Shown: positions 19,614 to 30,294, counted from the stretch's first letter. The stretch: 64,000 nt of DNA from Noviherbaspirillum suwonense (GCF_900182955.1 NZ_FXUL01000014.1:103607-167606), one strand, 5' to 3'. Made by a program: numbers and translations. Notes: generated from the letters alone by a model not told the origin.

Positions 19614-20444
19614 CTACACGAAGGAAATATTCAGGCCCGGCAGCGTGATGCCGGAAAACGCGCTGGTCCAGGTCTGGCCGGCTTCCACCGGGTAGGCTTC
19701 GGTCCAGGTGCCGGTGGTGATGATCTCGCCCGCGGCCAGCGGCGGAAACTGCGGCTGCTTCTGCAGCAGCCGGTGCAGTTCCCACAGTGCATGCACCGGG
19801 TTGTCCAGCACTTCCCCGCCGAAACCTGCGCCGCGCAGCGTCATCACGCCATCCCTGCCCCAGGACATCGAGACGCTGGCCATTGCCAGCACCGAGCCGA
19901 GATTCGGCCGGCTGGTGGCCGAAAGCGGCCGGGTTTCGCCGACGATCAGCGCGCCATGCATGCCGAACGCGGCCACCGCATCGGCCGGCTCCAGCTTCCA
20001 GTCCGGGTACGGGCAGGTGACGATCTCGAACCCGTGCGCCATCCATTCGATGCAGCCCGCCAGCGCCTCGATGCTGGCGCCAGGCGCCGGTGTCTTGCCC
20101 AGCATAAACACCACTTCCGGCTCCAGCCGCGGCTGCAGCGCGCCGGCCAGGCTCTGGATGCCATGGTTGCCAGGCGCATACCGCACGGTGCTGTCGAACA
20201 GCGGCGCCCACATCGGCTCGCTGACGCCCAGCCTCGGCCAGGCGCTGCGATTGGTCCAGCCGATCTTGCGGCCGACCATCACCTCGCCCTGCGCGATGCG
20301 GATGTCCATGATGTTCTTGGCGACATCGTAGCCGTCTTCCATGGACAGCGGCCCCTGCGAGGACAGGGTGGGGATCAGCGAGGACTCGGCACGGGCTGCA
20401 AGCAGGCGATGCGCATGGCGGGCAGCTTGGGCGGACAAAAGCAT
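19614..20444 (-). CDS. 2-keto-4-pentenoate hydratase / fumarylacetoacetate hydrolase family protein
   Basis: A 276-residue member of the MhpD-like hydratase family, which adds water to 2-oxopent-4-enoate-type intermediates of meta-cleavage pathways or decarboxylates related compounds. Visible motifs are GRKIGWTNR, LEPEVVFMLGK (metal-binding Glu pair), GFEIVTCPYPDW, GALIVGE, LAAGEIITTGTW and a terminal LPGLNISFV. The frame runs 25 codons further, but the start at MLLSAQAARHAHRLL gives the family N terminus. It is alone, with no aromatic-degradation genes nearby, so the physiological substrate is unclear. Confidence 0.8.
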   Translation of the reverse strand: MLLSAQAARHAHRLLAARAESSLIPTLSSQGPLSMEDGYDVAKNIMDIRIAQGEVMVGRKIGWTNRSAWPRLGVSEPMWAPLFDSTVRYAPGNHGIQSLAGALQPRLEPEVVFMLGKTPAPGASIEALAGCIEWMAHGFEIVTCPYPDWKLEPADAVAAFGMHGALIVGETRPLSATSRPNLGSVLAMASVSMSWGRDGVMTLRGAGFGGEVLDNPVHALWELHRLLQKQPQFPPLAAGEIITTGTWTEAYPVEAGQTWTSAFSGITLPGLNISFV

Positions 20445-20638
20445 AGGGAACTCACGAGGGGAAAGTAATGGACAGGTGCGGCCAGAGACCGGATTGTCTG
20501 CGACGCACAATATTTGCACAAGCGCCCCCGGCGCCGATTGCGTCCACGCAAGCCATCCCGGGGCGCGGGCCTGCCGGCGCCGGATTCCCCGCGCGGCGAA
20601 TCGACCCTAGGGCCGGGCCGCGATTGGCCCGCCCGCGC

Positions 20639-21706
20639 TCAGCCCAGGCTGGTCGGGTCCCACAGGTCGCCGTTCGGGCTGGTCCTCGGCGCAGTCACGC
20701 CGAAGTGGTTGTAGGCGGCCGGCGTCGCGATCCGTCCGCGCGGCGTGCGCTGCAGGAAGCCCTGCTGGATCAGGTAAGGCTCCAGCACGTCCTCGATGGT
20801 GTCGCGCTCCTCGCCGATCGCGGCGGCCAGGTTGTCCAGCCCGACCGGGCCGCCGGCGAACTTGAACAGCACCGCCTCCAGCAGCTTGCGGTCCATCAGG
20901 TCGAAGCCGACCGGGTCGACGTCCAGCATCACCAGCGCGGCGTCGGCCATGGCCTTGGTGATGGTGCCGTCGCCCTTGACCTGCGCATAGTCGCGCACCC
21001 GGCGCAGCAGCCGGTTGGCGATGCGCGGCGTGCCGCGGCTGCGGCGGGCGATTTCCAGCGCGCCGTCATCGTCGATCGGCGCTTCGAGCAGCGACGAGCT
21101 GCGGGTGACGATGCGCGCCAGCTGCGACGGCGTATAGAACTCCAGCCGGGCGACGATGCCGAAGCGGTCGCGCAGCGGATTGGTCAGCATGCCGGCCCGG
21201 GTGGTCGCGCCGACCAGCGTGAACGGCTGCAGGTCCAGCCGCACCGAGCGCGCCGCCGGCCCCTCGCCGATCATGATGTCGATCTGGTAATCCTCGAGCG
21301 CCGGATACAGGATCTCTTCCACCACCGGCGACAGCCGGTGGATCTCGTCGATGAACAGCACGTCGTTGGCTTCGAGATTGGTGAGCAGCGCCGCCAGGTC
21401 GCCGGCGCGCTCCAGCACCGGGCCGGAAGTCTGGCGCAGGTTCACGCCCATTTCACGCGCGATGATGTGGGCCAGCGTGGTCTTGCCCAGTCCCGGCGGC
21501 CCGAACAGCAGCGTATGGTCGAGCGCCTCGCTGCGGTTGCGGGCGGCGGTGATGAAGATCTCGAGCTGGTCGCGGATCTTTTCCTGGCCGACGTATTCGT
21601 CAAGGTGCTTGGGCCGCAGCGCCCGTTCGATCGCCTCTTCGTTCGGCGAGGCCGGGGTGGCGGCGATGATGCGTTGTTCTGAAAAATTATCGGTCTGTAT
21701 GCTCAT
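20639..21706 (-). CDS. ruvB: Holliday junction branch migration helicase RuvB
   Basis: RuvB is the hexameric AAA+ motor that drives branch migration with RuvA. The 355-residue product has the N-terminal [19 protein letters not shown], Walker [16 protein letters not shown], Walker [13 protein letters not shown], sensor 1 [20 protein letters not shown], and the C-terminal winged helix with [20 protein letters not shown]. It lies 22 bp downstream of ruvA. Confidence 0.98.
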   Translation of the reverse strand: MSIQTDNFSEQRIIAATPASPNEEAIERALRPKHLDEYVGQEKIRDQLEIFITAARNRSEALDHTLLFGPPGLGKTTLAHIIAREMGVNLRQTSGPVLERAGDLAALLTNLEANDVLFIDEIHRLSPVVEEILYPALEDYQIDIMIGEGPAARSVRLDLQPFTLVGATTRAGMLTNPLRDRFGIVARLEFYTPSQLARIVTRSSSLLEAPIDDDGALEIARRSRGTPRIANRLLRRVRDYAQVKGDGTITKAMADAALVMLDVDPVGFDLMDRKLLEAVLFKFAGGPVGLDNLAAAIGEERDTIEDVLEPYLIQQGFLQRTPRGRIATPAAYNHFGVTAPRTSPNGDLWDPTSLG

Positions 21707-21728
21707 GATGGATGTCCCGCGGCGTCTT

Positions 21729-22307
21729 TCAGCCCTTGGACAGGGCTTTGAGCGCCAGCTTGATGCCTTCGGATACGCCGGCGCCGGCCGGCACCTGCTT
21801 CATCGCCAGGGCGGCTTCCTTGTCGGAATAGCCCAGCGCCAGCAGCGCATTGAGCACGTCGGCGCTGGCGTCGGTATGGACCACGCCGCCGGCATGGCCC
21901 AGGTCCGCGCCGAGCTTGCCCTTCAATTCCAGCAGCAGCCGCTCGGCGGTCTTCTTGCCTATGCCCGGAATCTTCGTCAGGCGCCCCGATTCCTGCAGCG
22001 TGATGGCGCTGCCCAGTTCGGCCACCGACATGCCCGACAGGATGGACAAGGCGGTGCGGGCGCCCACGCCAGCGATCCGGATCAACTGACGGAACACTTC
22101 GCGTTCGCCCGCATTGCCGAACCCGTACAATAATTGTGCATCTTCCCGTACGACGAAATGCGTGAGCAGGGATACTTTTTCGCCCAGGCCGGGCAGGTTG
22201 TAGAAGGTGCTCATCGGGACGCTGACTTCGTAGCCGACGCCATTGCAGTCGATGAGCAGTTGCGGCGGATTTTTCTCAAGCAGGATTCCGGAAAGACGGC
22301 CTATCAT
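21729..22307 (-). CDS. ruvA: Holliday junction branch migration protein RuvA
   Basis: RuvA tetramers bind Holliday junctions and load RuvB. The 192-residue product begins [20 protein letters not shown]. It contains [20 protein letters not shown], the two helix-hairpin-helix motifs ([15 protein letters not shown] and [18 protein letters not shown]) and the C-terminal UBA-like domain III ([21 protein letters not shown]). The start is divergent from the small HELAH gene. Confidence 0.98.
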   Translation of the reverse strand: MIGRLSGILLEKNPPQLLIDCNGVGYEVSVPMSTFYNLPGLGEKVSLLTHFVVREDAQLLYGFGNAGEREVFRQLIRIAGVGARTALSILSGMSVAELGSAITLQESGRLTKIPGIGKKTAERLLLELKGKLGADLGHAGGVVHTDASADVLNALLALGYSDKEAALAMKQVPAGAGVSEGIKLALKALSKG

Positions 22308-22363
22308 CTGGAGTTGGCTTTCATAGTAAGTGTTGGAATCATACAGGACTACAGGACACCGCC

Positions 22364-22840
22364 ATGGTTGACGCTGGTGACGATCTCATCGTAATTCCGC
22401 CCATGCCGCCGGCGCCGATACGCCTGCTGCGCCACCTGGCTTTGCTGGCCGGCATCGTGTGGGCGCTGCCGCTGACGGCCGTCGGATTGCTGCTCGCGCT
22501 GCCGGTCATGCTATGGCGCGGCCAGGTCCACCTGGTGCGCTCCGCGCGCGCGCCGGCGCTGCTGTTCAACGGCCCGATGGCCGACTACCTGCTGGAGCGC
22601 CACCCGTTCGGCGCGATGTGCGCAATGGCGATCGGCCATGTCGTGATCGCCGACCGCAGCAGCCTGACCCGCCGCATCCTGGCGCACGAACTGGCGCACG
22701 TGCGCCAGGCGGCATGCTGGGGCGTCCTGTTTCCGGTGGTGTACCTGGCGGCCAGCGCCTGGGCGCTGATGCGCGGCGAGGACGCCTACTGGAACAACGT
22801 GTTTGAAATTTCCGCCCGCAAGGCCGAGCGGCACGCCTGA
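22364..22840 (+). CDS. Hypothetical membrane protein with HELAH zincin motif
   Basis: A 158-residue protein I do not recognise beyond its motif. It has two hydrophobic segments (about residues 21-52 and 118-136). Between them is [15 protein letters not shown], a gluzincin-type HExxH (His108, Glu109, His112). A glutamate in [10 protein letters not shown] (Glu148) could be a third metal ligand. AGGAC sits eight bases before the ATG. It is on the strand opposite to the surrounding ruv genes, convergent with ruvC and divergent from ruvA. A membrane-bound metalloprotease is a reasonable inference, but the protein is small. Confidence 0.75.
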   Translation: MVDAGDDLIVIPPMPPAPIRLLRHLALLAGIVWALPLTAVGLLLALPVMLWRGQVHLVRSARAPALLFNGPMADYLLERHPFGAMCAMAIGHVVIADRSSLTRRILAHELAHVRQAACWGVLFPVVYLAASAWALMRGEDAYWNNVFEISARKAERHA

Positions 22841-22858
22841 GGTTGTCAGCCCGGGCTT

Positions 22859-23401
22859 TCAGCCCACCAGCCGTCCGCCGCGCATCCGCAGGCCGCGGCG
22901 CGTGAGGCCCGGCGCCAGGCTGTCGAGCAGGGCCAGCGCCTCGCCGCTATGCGCATGGCAGATCGCCACGCCGAGCGCGTCGGCGGCGTCGCTGCCCGGC
23001 ACGCCCGGCAGCAGCAGCAGGCGCTGCACCATGTCCTGCACCTGCTGCTTGGCCGCCTTGCCATGGCCGACCACCGCCTGCTTGACCTGCAGCGCCGTGT
23101 ATTCCGACACCAGCAGATCGTTGTGCACCAGCGCGCAGATCGCCGCGCCGCGGGCCTGCCCCAGCAGCAGCGTCGACTGCGGATTGACGTTGACGAACAC
23201 CTTTTCGATCGCCGCGCAGTCCGGCTGGTAGGTGCGCACCACCTCCGACACGCCGGCCAGGATGGTCTTGAGCCGCGACGGCAGGTCGGCGTCCGCGGTC
23301 TTGATGGTGCCCGAGGCGATGTAGCTGAGCTTGTTGCCCTGCTTGTGGATCACGCCGAAGCCGGTGATGCGCAAGCCCGGGTCGATGCCGAGGATTCTCA
23401 T
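22859..23401 (-). CDS. ruvC: Crossover junction endodeoxyribonuclease RuvC
   Basis: RuvC cuts Holliday junctions symmetrically. The 180-residue product begins [18 protein letters not shown] with the first catalytic Asp. It contains [23 protein letters not shown] (catalytic Glu), [16 protein letters not shown], and [15 protein letters not shown] with the last acidic residues. It is 21 bp downstream of purH and converges on the HELAH gene. Confidence 0.98.
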   Translation of the reverse strand: MRILGIDPGLRITGFGVIHKQGNKLSYIASGTIKTADADLPSRLKTILAGVSEVVRTYQPDCAAIEKVFVNVNPQSTLLLGQARGAAICALVHNDLLVSEYTALQVKQAVVGHGKAAKQQVQDMVQRLLLLPGVPGSDAADALGVAICHAHSGEALALLDSLAPGLTRRGLRMRGGRLVG

Positions 23402-23422
23402 GACGGTCGCAGGCGGCCTGTC

Positions 23423-24988
23423 CTAGTGGCGGAAATGCCGGGTGCCGGTCAGCACCATCACCACGTCCTGCTCGTCGGCGGCGTCGATGACTTCCTGGTC
23501 GCGCATCGAGCCGCCAGGCTGTATCACCGCGGTGGCGCCCGCGGCGACCACCACGTCGAGGCCGTCGCGGAACGGGAAAAATGCGTCGGACGCGACCGCC
23601 GAGCCGGCCAGCGACAGGCCGGCGTTCTGCGCCTTGATCGACGCGATGCGGGCCGAATCGACCCGGCTCATCTGCCCGGCGCCGACGCCCAGCGTCATGC
23701 CGTTGCCGCAGAACACGATCGCATTCGACTTGACGAACTTGGCGACCCGCCACGCGAACATCAGGTCCTGCAGCTGCTGCTGCGTCGGCTGGCGCTTGCT
23801 GACCACTCTCAGTTCGGCCACCTGGACATTCTTCGCGTCCGGCGACTGCACCAGCAGCCCGCCGCCGACCCGCTTGAAGTCATGCGGGTTGATGCCGCGG
23901 CCCAGCGGGATTTCCAGCAGCCGCACGTTCTGCTTGGCGGCGAACACCTTGCGCGCGGCATCGTCGAACGACGGCGCGATCAGCACTTCGACGAACTGCT
24001 TCGCCACCGCCTCGGCGGCCGCGCCGTCCACCGGCTGGTTGAAGGCGATGATGCCGCCGAACGCCGAGGTCGGGTCGGTCTGCAGCGCCTTCGAATACGC
24101 CTCCAGCGCCGACGCGCCAACCGCCACGCCGCACGGATTCGCATGCTTGATGATCACGCAGGCGCTGCCCTCGAAGGTTTTCACGCATTCCCAGGCGGCG
24201 TCGGCGTCGGCGATGTTGTTGTACGACAGTTCCTTGCCCTGCAGCTGGCGGTAATTTGCCAGCGCGCCGTCCGGCACGGCGAGGTCGCGGTAGAACGCGG
24301 CCGACTGGTGCGGGTTCTCGCCATACCGCATTTCCTGCACCTTCTCGAAATGCAGGTTCAGCGTGTCCGGGTAGGCGCTGCGGTTCTGGTGCGCGAGGTC
24401 GTCGCCCAGCGACGTGAAGTAATTGGTGATCGCGCTGTCATATTGCGCGGTATGGGCAAACACCTTCTTGGCCAGCGCAAACCGCGTGGCGTAGCTGACG
24501 TCGCCGGCGCCGGACTGCAGCTGCGCCAGCACCGGCGCATAGTCGGCGGGATCGCACAGCACCACTACGTCCTTGTGATTCTTGGCCGACGAACGCAGCA
24601 TCGCCGGTCCGCCGATGTCGATGTTCTCGATCGCGTCCTCCAGCGAGCATTCCTCGCGGGACACGGTCTGCACGAACGGGTAAAGATTGACCACGACCAT
24701 GTCGATGGTCGGGATGCCATGCTGTTCCAGCGCCGCCGCATGCTCGGGGAAGTCGCGGCGGGCCAGGATGCCGCCGTGCACCTTCGGATGCAGCGTCTTG
24801 ACCCGGCCATCCAGCATTTCCGGGAAACCGGTGTAGTCGGCGACTTCGGTCACTGCGACGCCGTTGTCGGCCAGCAGCTTCGCGGTGCCCCCGGTCGACA
24901 GGATGTTGACACCCATCGCGGACAGCACCCGGGCGAGGTCGAGCACGCCGGTTTTATCGGAAACGGAAATCAGGGCTTGTTTGATCAT
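23423..24988 (-). CDS. purH: Bifunctional AICAR transformylase / IMP cyclohydrolase
   Basis: PurH catalyses the last two steps of IMP synthesis. The 521-residue product has the N-terminal IMP cyclohydrolase (MGS-like) domain with [31 protein letters not shown] and NLYPF, and the AICARFT domain with [38 protein letters not shown] and the terminal [17 protein letters not shown] with GTRHFRH. The length is typical. It lies 27 bp downstream of fis. Confidence 0.98.
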   Translation of the reverse strand: MIKQALISVSDKTGVLDLARVLSAMGVNILSTGGTAKLLADNGVAVTEVADYTGFPEMLDGRVKTLHPKVHGGILARRDFPEHAAALEQHGIPTIDMVVVNLYPFVQTVSREECSLEDAIENIDIGGPAMLRSSAKNHKDVVVLCDPADYAPVLAQLQSGAGDVSYATRFALAKKVFAHTAQYDSAITNYFTSLGDDLAHQNRSAYPDTLNLHFEKVQEMRYGENPHQSAAFYRDLAVPDGALANYRQLQGKELSYNNIADADAAWECVKTFEGSACVIIKHANPCGVAVGASALEAYSKALQTDPTSAFGGIIAFNQPVDGAAAEAVAKQFVEVLIAPSFDDAARKVFAAKQNVRLLEIPLGRGINPHDFKRVGGGLLVQSPDAKNVQVAELRVVSKRQPTQQQLQDLMFAWRVAKFVKSNAIVFCGNGMTLGVGAGQMSRVDSARIASIKAQNAGLSLAGSAVASDAFFPFRDGLDVVVAAGATAVIQPGGSMRDQEVIDAADEQDVVMVLTGTRHFRH

Positions 24989-25015
24989 GGTAGGAAACGC
25001 CGGTAGGAAGGAAGG

Positions 25016-25249
25016 TTAGATCAGGCCGTGCTGCTGCAACTTCTTGCGCAGGGTATTGCGGTTGATGCCCAGCATTTCGGCCGCATGCGACTGGTTGCCC
25101 TCGGCACGCGCCATCACGGCTTCGAGTATCGGCTTTTCAACGGTGAAGACCACCATTTCATACACATTGGAAGGCTGCTGCTCGCCCAGGTCCTTGAAAT
25201 ATTTTTCCAGGCTCTTCTTGACGACGTCCTGGATGCTGTCTTTGCTCAT
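25016..25249 (-). CDS. fis: Fis family nucleoid-associated protein
   Basis: A 77-residue DNA-binding protein with the C-terminal Fis helix-turn-helix (GNQSHAAEMLGINRNTLRKKL). Fis proteins bend DNA and modulate rRNA, recombination and metabolic genes. The ATG at 25249 (MSKDSIQDVVKKSLEKYF) gives the family length; the upstream frame extension overlaps the dusB coding end. dusB-fis is a conserved pair in proteobacteria. Confidence 0.95.
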   Translation of the reverse strand: MSKDSIQDVVKKSLEKYFKDLGEQQPSNVYEMVVFTVEKPILEAVMARAEGNQSHAAEMLGINRNTLRKKLQQHGLI

Positions 25250-25280
25250 GTCGGTTATCGAATAATTTTTATTATGGATC

Positions 25281-26297
25281 TCAGGCCGCCAGCCGGTCGC
25301 ACGCCGCGCCGTACTGCAGGCGCTCGCCGTAGCCCAGCTGGGCATCGAAGAAATGCCGCACGGCGGCCAGTTGGGCATCGCAGTCTTCCAGGCGGTTCAT
25401 TGCCTGGCGGAACGGCTCGCCGCCGGGCAGCGACCTGACATACCAGCCGATGTGCTTGCGCGCGGTGCGCACGCCCAGGTAATCGCCGTAGAACGCATAG
25501 TGCGCCAGCAGGTGCTCCTCCATCAGCGCAGCGACTTCGGTCACCAGCGGCGCCGGCAGGTACTCGCCGGTGCGCAGGAAATGGTCGATCTCGCGGAAGA
25601 TCCAGGGCCGGCCCTGGGCGGCCCGCCCTATCATCACCGCGTCCGCGCCGGTCGCCGCCAGCACCGCCTTCGCCTTCTCGGGCGAGTCGATGTCGCCGTT
25701 CGCCACCACCGGGATGCCGACGCTGGCCTTGACCGCGGCAATGGTTTCGTACTCCGCGCAGCCGGCATAGCCGTCGGCGCGGGTGCGTCCGTGCAGGGTC
25801 AGCATCGCGATGCCGCTGGCCTCGGCCAGCGCGGCGATGCGCAGCGCATTCTTGTGCTGCCGGTCCCAGCCGGTGCGGAATTTCAGCGTGACCGGGACGT
25901 CGACCGCGCCGACCACCGCTTCCAGTATCGCCTGCACCAGGTTCTCGTCCTGCAGCAGCGCCGAACCGCACCAGCTGTTGCAGACCTTTTTGACCGGGCA
26001 GCCCATGTTGATGTCGATGATCTGCGCGCCGCGCTCGACATTGAAGCGGGCGCAATTGGCCAGCATCTGCGGGTCGGCGCCGGCGATCTGCACCGCCCGC
26101 GGCGCCATTTCGCCGTCGTGGTTGATGCGGCGGGAGGTCTTTTCGCTGGCCCACAGCCGCGGGTCGGACGCCGCCATCTCGGACACCGCATAGCCGGCGC
26201 CCAGCTGCTTGCACAGCTGGCGGAACGGCCGGTCCGTCACGCCAGCCATCGGAGCGACAAATACATTGTTTCGCAGTTGAAAGGGGCCGATGTGCAC
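25281..26297 (-). CDS. dusB: tRNA-dihydrouridine synthase B
   Basis: An FMN-dependent enzyme reducing specific uridines in the tRNA D-loop. The 338-residue product begins MHIGPFQLRNNVFVAPMAGV. It contains IIDINMGCPVKKVCN (catalytic Cys), VTLKFRTGWDRQHKN, LTLHGRTRADGYAG, VVANGDIDSPEKA, and DAVMIGRAAQGRPWIFREI. It is the first gene of the dusB-fis-purH-ruvC run. Confidence 0.96.
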   Translation of the reverse strand: MHIGPFQLRNNVFVAPMAGVTDRPFRQLCKQLGAGYAVSEMAASDPRLWASEKTSRRINHDGEMAPRAVQIAGADPQMLANCARFNVERGAQIIDINMGCPVKKVCNSWCGSALLQDENLVQAILEAVVGAVDVPVTLKFRTGWDRQHKNALRIAALAEASGIAMLTLHGRTRADGYAGCAEYETIAAVKASVGIPVVANGDIDSPEKAKAVLAATGADAVMIGRAAQGRPWIFREIDHFLRTGEYLPAPLVTEVAALMEEHLLAHYAFYGDYLGVRTARKHIGWYVRSLPGGEPFRQAMNRLEDCDAQLAAVRHFFDAQLGYGERLQYGAACDRLAA

Positions 26298-26411
26298 GGA
26301 GAGGGTCGCTGGCGGAAAAACGAAAAGCGCTATTTTAGCCTCAATCCGCCGGCGTTCCGGAATGGATACGCTGTTTTGCTGCGATCCGGAAAGTTTGCCC
26401 CGGCAGGGGCT

Positions 26412-27053
26412 TTAATTGCCCAGCTCGTCCAGCGCCGCGGTCAGATGGCTGTTGTCGGACCAGCGCAACACCTCCAGGCGCTCGCCGTCCCAGCGGATAT
26501 GGTTGATCGATGCATTCAGCACGTCGAAATTACGGGGCGCGGTGATGTCGATGCCGTGCGCGGCGCGATAGACGGCGTCCAGCACGCCGCCATGGCTGAC
26601 CATGATGATGCGCTTGCCGCGATGCATTTCGGCAATCCGGCATACCGCGCCGACGGCGCGCTGCGCAAATTCGGCAAAGGTTTCGGCGCGGCGCTCGCCG
26701 TCCGGATAGCGGGCGTCCGGGTCGCGGGCGCGCCACTGCGCATAGGCTTCCGGAAAATGCGTTTCCAGTTCGTCATACAGCAAGCCCTCGAAAGCGCCGA
26801 AGCAGCGCTCCCGCAGCGATGCGTCCGTCTGCAATGGCAAGTCATGAAGTTCGGCCACCGCCTGCGCGGTGCTGGCGGCACGGCTGAGGTCGGAACTGAT
26901 GATCATGTCCACGGTTTCACCGGCCAGCGCGCGGGCCAGTGCCGCCGCCTGGCGCCTGCCTTCGTCATTCAGCGGGATATCGAGGTGGCCCTGCAGCCTG
27001 CGTTCGGCGTTCCACGCGGTTTCGCCGTGCCTAATCAGGAATATCTCAGTCAT
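26412..27053 (-). CDS. Histidine phosphatase family protein (phosphoglycerate mutase-like)
   Basis: A 213-residue branch-1 histidine phosphatase with the catalytic LIRHGETAWNAERRLQGH (His9) and the second histidine in MVSHGGVLDAV. The length is closer to cofactor-dependent phosphatases such as GpmB/CobC than to GpmA, so a broad-specificity phosphatase is also possible. The start MTEIFLIRHGE is chosen over an extended frame because it is the family N terminus. It lies 10 bp after dtd, probably in the tyrS-dtd operon. Confidence 0.85.
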   Translation of the reverse strand: MTEIFLIRHGETAWNAERRLQGHLDIPLNDEGRRQAAALARALAGETVDMIISSDLSRAASTAQAVAELHDLPLQTDASLRERCFGAFEGLLYDELETHFPEAYAQWRARDPDARYPDGERRAETFAEFAQRAVGAVCRIAEMHRGKRIIMVSHGGVLDAVYRAAHGIDITAPRNFDVLNASINHIRWDGERLEVLRWSDNSHLTAALDELGN

Positions 27054-27063
27054 TGCACATCTT

Positions 27064-27531
27064 TCAGGAAGGATCGGTAGCGGGAATTTTCGGCCTGACC
27101 TGCAGCCAGAAGGTGACCGGGCCGTCATTGGTCAGGCTGACTTTCATGTCCGCGCCGAAACGGCCGGTTTCGACCGGGCCGTGCAGCCGCCGCGCCCGCT
27201 CGACAAAATAATCGAACAGCCGCCGGCCTTCTTCGGGCGGGGCGGCCGGCGTGAAGGACGGCCGGGTGCCGGAACGGGTGTCGGCCGCCAGCGTGAACTG
27301 CGGCACCAGCAGCAGGCCGCCGCCGACATCGGCGAGGCTGCGGTTCATCTTGCCCGCGTCGTCCGAAAAGACCCGGTAGGCAAGCAGCTTGGTCAGCAGC
27401 GCGTCGGCTTCGCGTTCGCTGTCATTGCGCTCGGCGCACACCAGCACCATCAGCCCGGCGCCGATCGCGCCCACCACCTCGCCGTCGACCGCCACGCTGG
27501 CGCCGCTGGCCCGTTGCAGCAGCGCGATCAC
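27064..27531 (-). CDS. dtd: D-aminoacyl-tRNA deacylase
   Basis: Dtd hydrolyses D-aminoacyl-tRNAs, including D-Tyr-tRNA, and so complements the upstream tyrS. The 155-residue product starts at GTG ([17 protein letters not shown]). It has the family motifs [20 protein letters not shown] (the SQFT-like catalytic segment, here PQFT) and [17 protein letters not shown] (NxGP motif). The GTG overlaps the tyrS TGA by GTGA, indicating translational coupling. Confidence 0.94.
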   Translation of the reverse strand: MIALLQRASGASVAVDGEVVGAIGAGLMVLVCAERNDSEREADALLTKLLAYRVFSDDAGKMNRSLADVGGGLLLVPQFTLAADTRSGTRPSFTPAAPPEEGRRLFDYFVERARRLHGPVETGRFGADMKVSLTNDGPVTFWLQVRPKIPATDPS

Positions 27532-28790
27532 GCCAGGCTGACCCGGGCGAACTTGCGCTTGCCGACCTGCAGCACGAAGCTGCCGGCCTCGACTTTCAGC
27601 GCCTTGTCGGAAACCACGGCGCCATCGATGCGCACGCCGCCCTGCTCCACCATGCGCAGCGCCTCCGACGTGGACGGGCACAGCCCGGCCTGTTTCAGCA
27701 GCTGGCCGATGCCCAGCGGCGCGCCAGCGACCTCGACCTCGGCGATGTCGTCCGGTATGCCGCCACGGGCGCGATTATCGAAATCCGCCAGTGCGCCTTC
27801 GGCTGCCTCGCGGGAATGGAAGCGCTCGACGATTTCCTGCGCCAGCAGCACCTTGATGTCGCGCGGATTGCGGCCCTGCTCCACTGCGGCGCGAAACTGC
27901 GCGATCTCGGCCAGCGGCCGGAAGGACAGCAGTTCCAGGTAACGCCACATCATCGGGTCAGAGATGCTCATCAGCTTCGCGAACATCGTGTTGGGGGGCT
28001 CGGTGATCGCGATGTAATTGCCCTTGGACTTGGACATCTTCTCGACGCCGTCCAGGCCTTCCAGCAAGGGCATGGTCAGCACGCACTGCGGTTCCTGGCC
28101 GTAATCCTTCTGCAGTTCGCGTCCCACCAGCAGGTTGAATTTCTGGTCGGTGCCGCCGAGTTCGAGATCGGACTGCAGCGCCACCGAGTCGTAGCCCTGC
28201 ATCAGCGGATACAGCAGCTCGTGCACGGAAATCGGCGTACCGTCCTTGAAGCGCTTCGTGAAGTCCTCGCGCTCCAGGATGCGCGCCACGGTATAACGGG
28301 AAGACAGCTGGATCATGCCGCGCGCGCCGAGCTGGTCGCACCATTCCGAGTTGTAGCGGATCTCGGTCTTCGCCGCATCCAGCACCATGCTGGCCTGCGC
28401 AAAATAGGTCTTCGCGTTTTCCTCGATCTGTTCCCGGGTCAGCGGCGGCCGGGTCACGTTCCGGCCGGACGGGTCGCCGATCATCGACGTGAAATCGCCG
28501 ATCAGGAAAATCACCGTGTGGCCCAGATCTTGCAGTTGCCGCATCTTGTTCAATACGACCGTGTGGCCCAGATGCAGGTCCGGGGCGGTCGGGTCCAGGC
28601 CCAGCTTTATACGCAGCGGCTTTCCATTTTTTTCGGAACGCAGCAACTTTTGCGTCAGTTCTGACTCAACGAGCAGTTCTTCAGCGCCGCGCTTGACGAT
28701 ATCGAGCGCATTTTGCACTGAAGAAGTGATGGGCAATGCACCGGAAACTGGCAACGTAACGCTTTGTTTCTCTTGAGAATGATCGGTCAT
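27528..28790 (-). CDS. tyrS: Tyrosyl-tRNA synthetase
   Basis: Class Ic synthetase charging tRNA-Tyr. The 420-residue product has the HIGH motif [17 protein letters not shown], the tyrosine-pocket region [21 protein letters not shown], the KMSKS motif in [15 protein letters not shown], and a C-terminal S4 RNA-binding domain ([16 protein letters not shown]). The layout is that of the longer TyrRS class found in many betaproteobacteria. It is divergent from the M23 peptidase gene. Confidence 0.97.
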   Translation of the reverse strand: MTDHSQEKQSVTLPVSGALPITSSVQNALDIVKRGAEELLVESELTQKLLRSEKNGKPLRIKLGLDPTAPDLHLGHTVVLNKMRQLQDLGHTVIFLIGDFTSMIGDPSGRNVTRPPLTREQIEENAKTYFAQASMVLDAAKTEIRYNSEWCDQLGARGMIQLSSRYTVARILEREDFTKRFKDGTPISVHELLYPLMQGYDSVALQSDLELGGTDQKFNLLVGRELQKDYGQEPQCVLTMPLLEGLDGVEKMSKSKGNYIAITEPPNTMFAKLMSISDPMMWRYLELLSFRPLAEIAQFRAAVEQGRNPRDIKVLLAQEIVERFHSREAAEGALADFDNRARGGIPDDIAEVEVAGAPLGIGQLLKQAGLCPSTSEALRMVEQGGVRIDGAVVSDKALKVEAGSFVLQVGKRKFARVSLA

Positions 28791-28834
28791 AAGCTGGTTA
28801 AAAAGACATTTTTGAGGGAATCCGCATAGTTACG

Positions 28835-28843
28835 TTGTTATAA
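28835..28843 (+). promoter_or_regulatory. Candidate extended -10 promoter of the M23 peptidase gene
   Basis: TGTTATAAT, an extended -10 element, lies about 87 bp upstream of the peptidase ATG in the divergent tyrS intergenic region. No clear -35 is present, which extended -10 promoters can tolerate. Confidence 0.45.
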
Positions 28844-28929
28844 TTCCGGCTTTCTTAAACCTTGCGTATTGTCAACACGGAAACTTATCGCCGACGTTGA
28901 CGACAAAACGGTGAATTTTAACTGATCGA

Positions 28930-30294
28930 ATGGTCGCAATAGATAAATTACTCAGCCTGGGTGCCCGCAGCGTGCGGTTTGTCGGTTCCACCCGCAAACA
29001 TCGCATCATCTCTGCGTCGGCACTTTTCATGGCCCTATGCGCATTCGGTGCGGCCGGTGTCGCGCCGATGGCGCCCGACGCATCCGACCTGCCGGTGCAA
29101 TCGATTGTCGAGGAACTGGCGCTGCCAACCCTGGCGGAACAGATTGCGCGGGTCACCCCTTCCACCCAGACCTTTATCAACGAGGAGCGCGTCCGCTCCG
29201 GCGACACGCTGGCAGCGCTGATGCAGCGGCTGGGCATCGCCGACGACGAAGCCGCGGCTTTCATCAAGTCCGACCCGATTGCCCGCGGCATCATGCAGCT
29301 CAAGGTTGGCAAGCGCATCCAGGCGCAGACCAATACCGAAGGCCGTCTGGTATGGATGAGCGCAGCCGACAATGACATCCGCGATTCCAGCCCGGTCCGC
29401 AATCTCGTGATCCGGCGGGACGGCACGGGCTTCAAGGCATCGCTGGCTGCGGCGGCGCTCGAAAAGCGCGTGGAAATGCGTTCCGGCGAAATCCGCTCCT
29501 CGCTGTTTGCGGCAACCGACGTTGCGCAGATCCCGGATGCGGTGGCCAGCCAGATCGTCGACATGTTTTCCACCAGCATAGACTTCGCCACCGACCTGCG
29601 TCGCGGCGACCGTTTCAACGTCGTCTATGAAACCTTCTGGCAGGATGGCGAATATGTCCGGCCGGGCCGCATCCTCGCGGCGGAATTCCGCAACGGCAAC
29701 TCGACCTACGAGACAGTCTGGTTCGAGGAACCTGGCAAATCCGGCGGCTATTTCGGCTTCGACGGCAGATCGCTCAAGAAAGCCTTCCTGAAATCGCCGC
29801 TGGAGTTTTCCCGGGTTTCCTCCGGATTTTCGATGCGCATGCATCCGATCTCCGGCAAATGGCGCGCGCACAAGGGCGTCGACTTTGCAGCGGCGACCGG
29901 CACGCCGATCCGTGCCTCCGGCGACGGCGTCGTGGATTTCGCCGGCAGCCAGAATGGCTACGGCAATGTCGTGGTCATCAAGCACTGGTCGAATTATTCG
30001 ACCGCGTATGCCCACATGAGCCGTTTCGCCAGCAACCTGCGGCCTGGCCAGAAGGTGAACCAGGGCGACGTGATCGGCTATGTCGGCACGACGGGCTGGT
30101 CGACCGGACCCCACCTGCACTATGAGTTCCGCGTCAATAACGAGCCGCGCGACCCGCTGACCGTCGACATGCCCAATGTCCAGCCGCTGGCTGGCGCCGA
30201 ACTGCAGCGCTTCCGCAAGGTGGCCGGCGACATGACCCATCGCTTTGCGCTGATGCTGCCGCAGGAAGACACGGCCAAGGTCGCGTCGAACTAG
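28930..30294 (+). CDS. M23 family peptidoglycan endopeptidase (MepM-like)
   Basis: A 454-residue cell-envelope zinc peptidase that likely cleaves peptide cross-links in peptidoglycan. Residues about 25-50 form a membrane anchor/signal (IISASALFMALCAFGAAGV). An OapA/LysM-like central part (RSGDTLAALMQRLGI) follows, then the M23 domain from about residue 297: RMHPISGKWRAHKGVDFAA with first ligands His and Asp, and GPHLHYEFRVN with the HxH ligand. This layout matches MepM/YebA. It is divergent from tyrS and upstream of anmK, which also serves wall recycling. Confidence 0.92.
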   Translation: MVAIDKLLSLGARSVRFVGSTRKHRIISASALFMALCAFGAAGVAPMAPDASDLPVQSIVEELALPTLAEQIARVTPSTQTFINEERVRSGDTLAALMQRLGIADDEAAAFIKSDPIARGIMQLKVGKRIQAQTNTEGRLVWMSAADNDIRDSSPVRNLVIRRDGTGFKASLAAAALEKRVEMRSGEIRSSLFAATDVAQIPDAVASQIVDMFSTSIDFATDLRRGDRFNVVYETFWQDGEYVRPGRILAAEFRNGNSTYETVWFEEPGKSGGYFGFDGRSLKKAFLKSPLEFSRVSSGFSMRMHPISGKWRAHKGVDFAAATGTPIRASGDGVVDFAGSQNGYGNVVVIKHWSNYSTAYAHMSRFASNLRPGQKVNQGDVIGYVGTTGWSTGPHLHYEFRVNNEPRDPLTVDMPNVQPLAGAELQRFRKVAGDMTHRFALMLPQEDTAKVASN

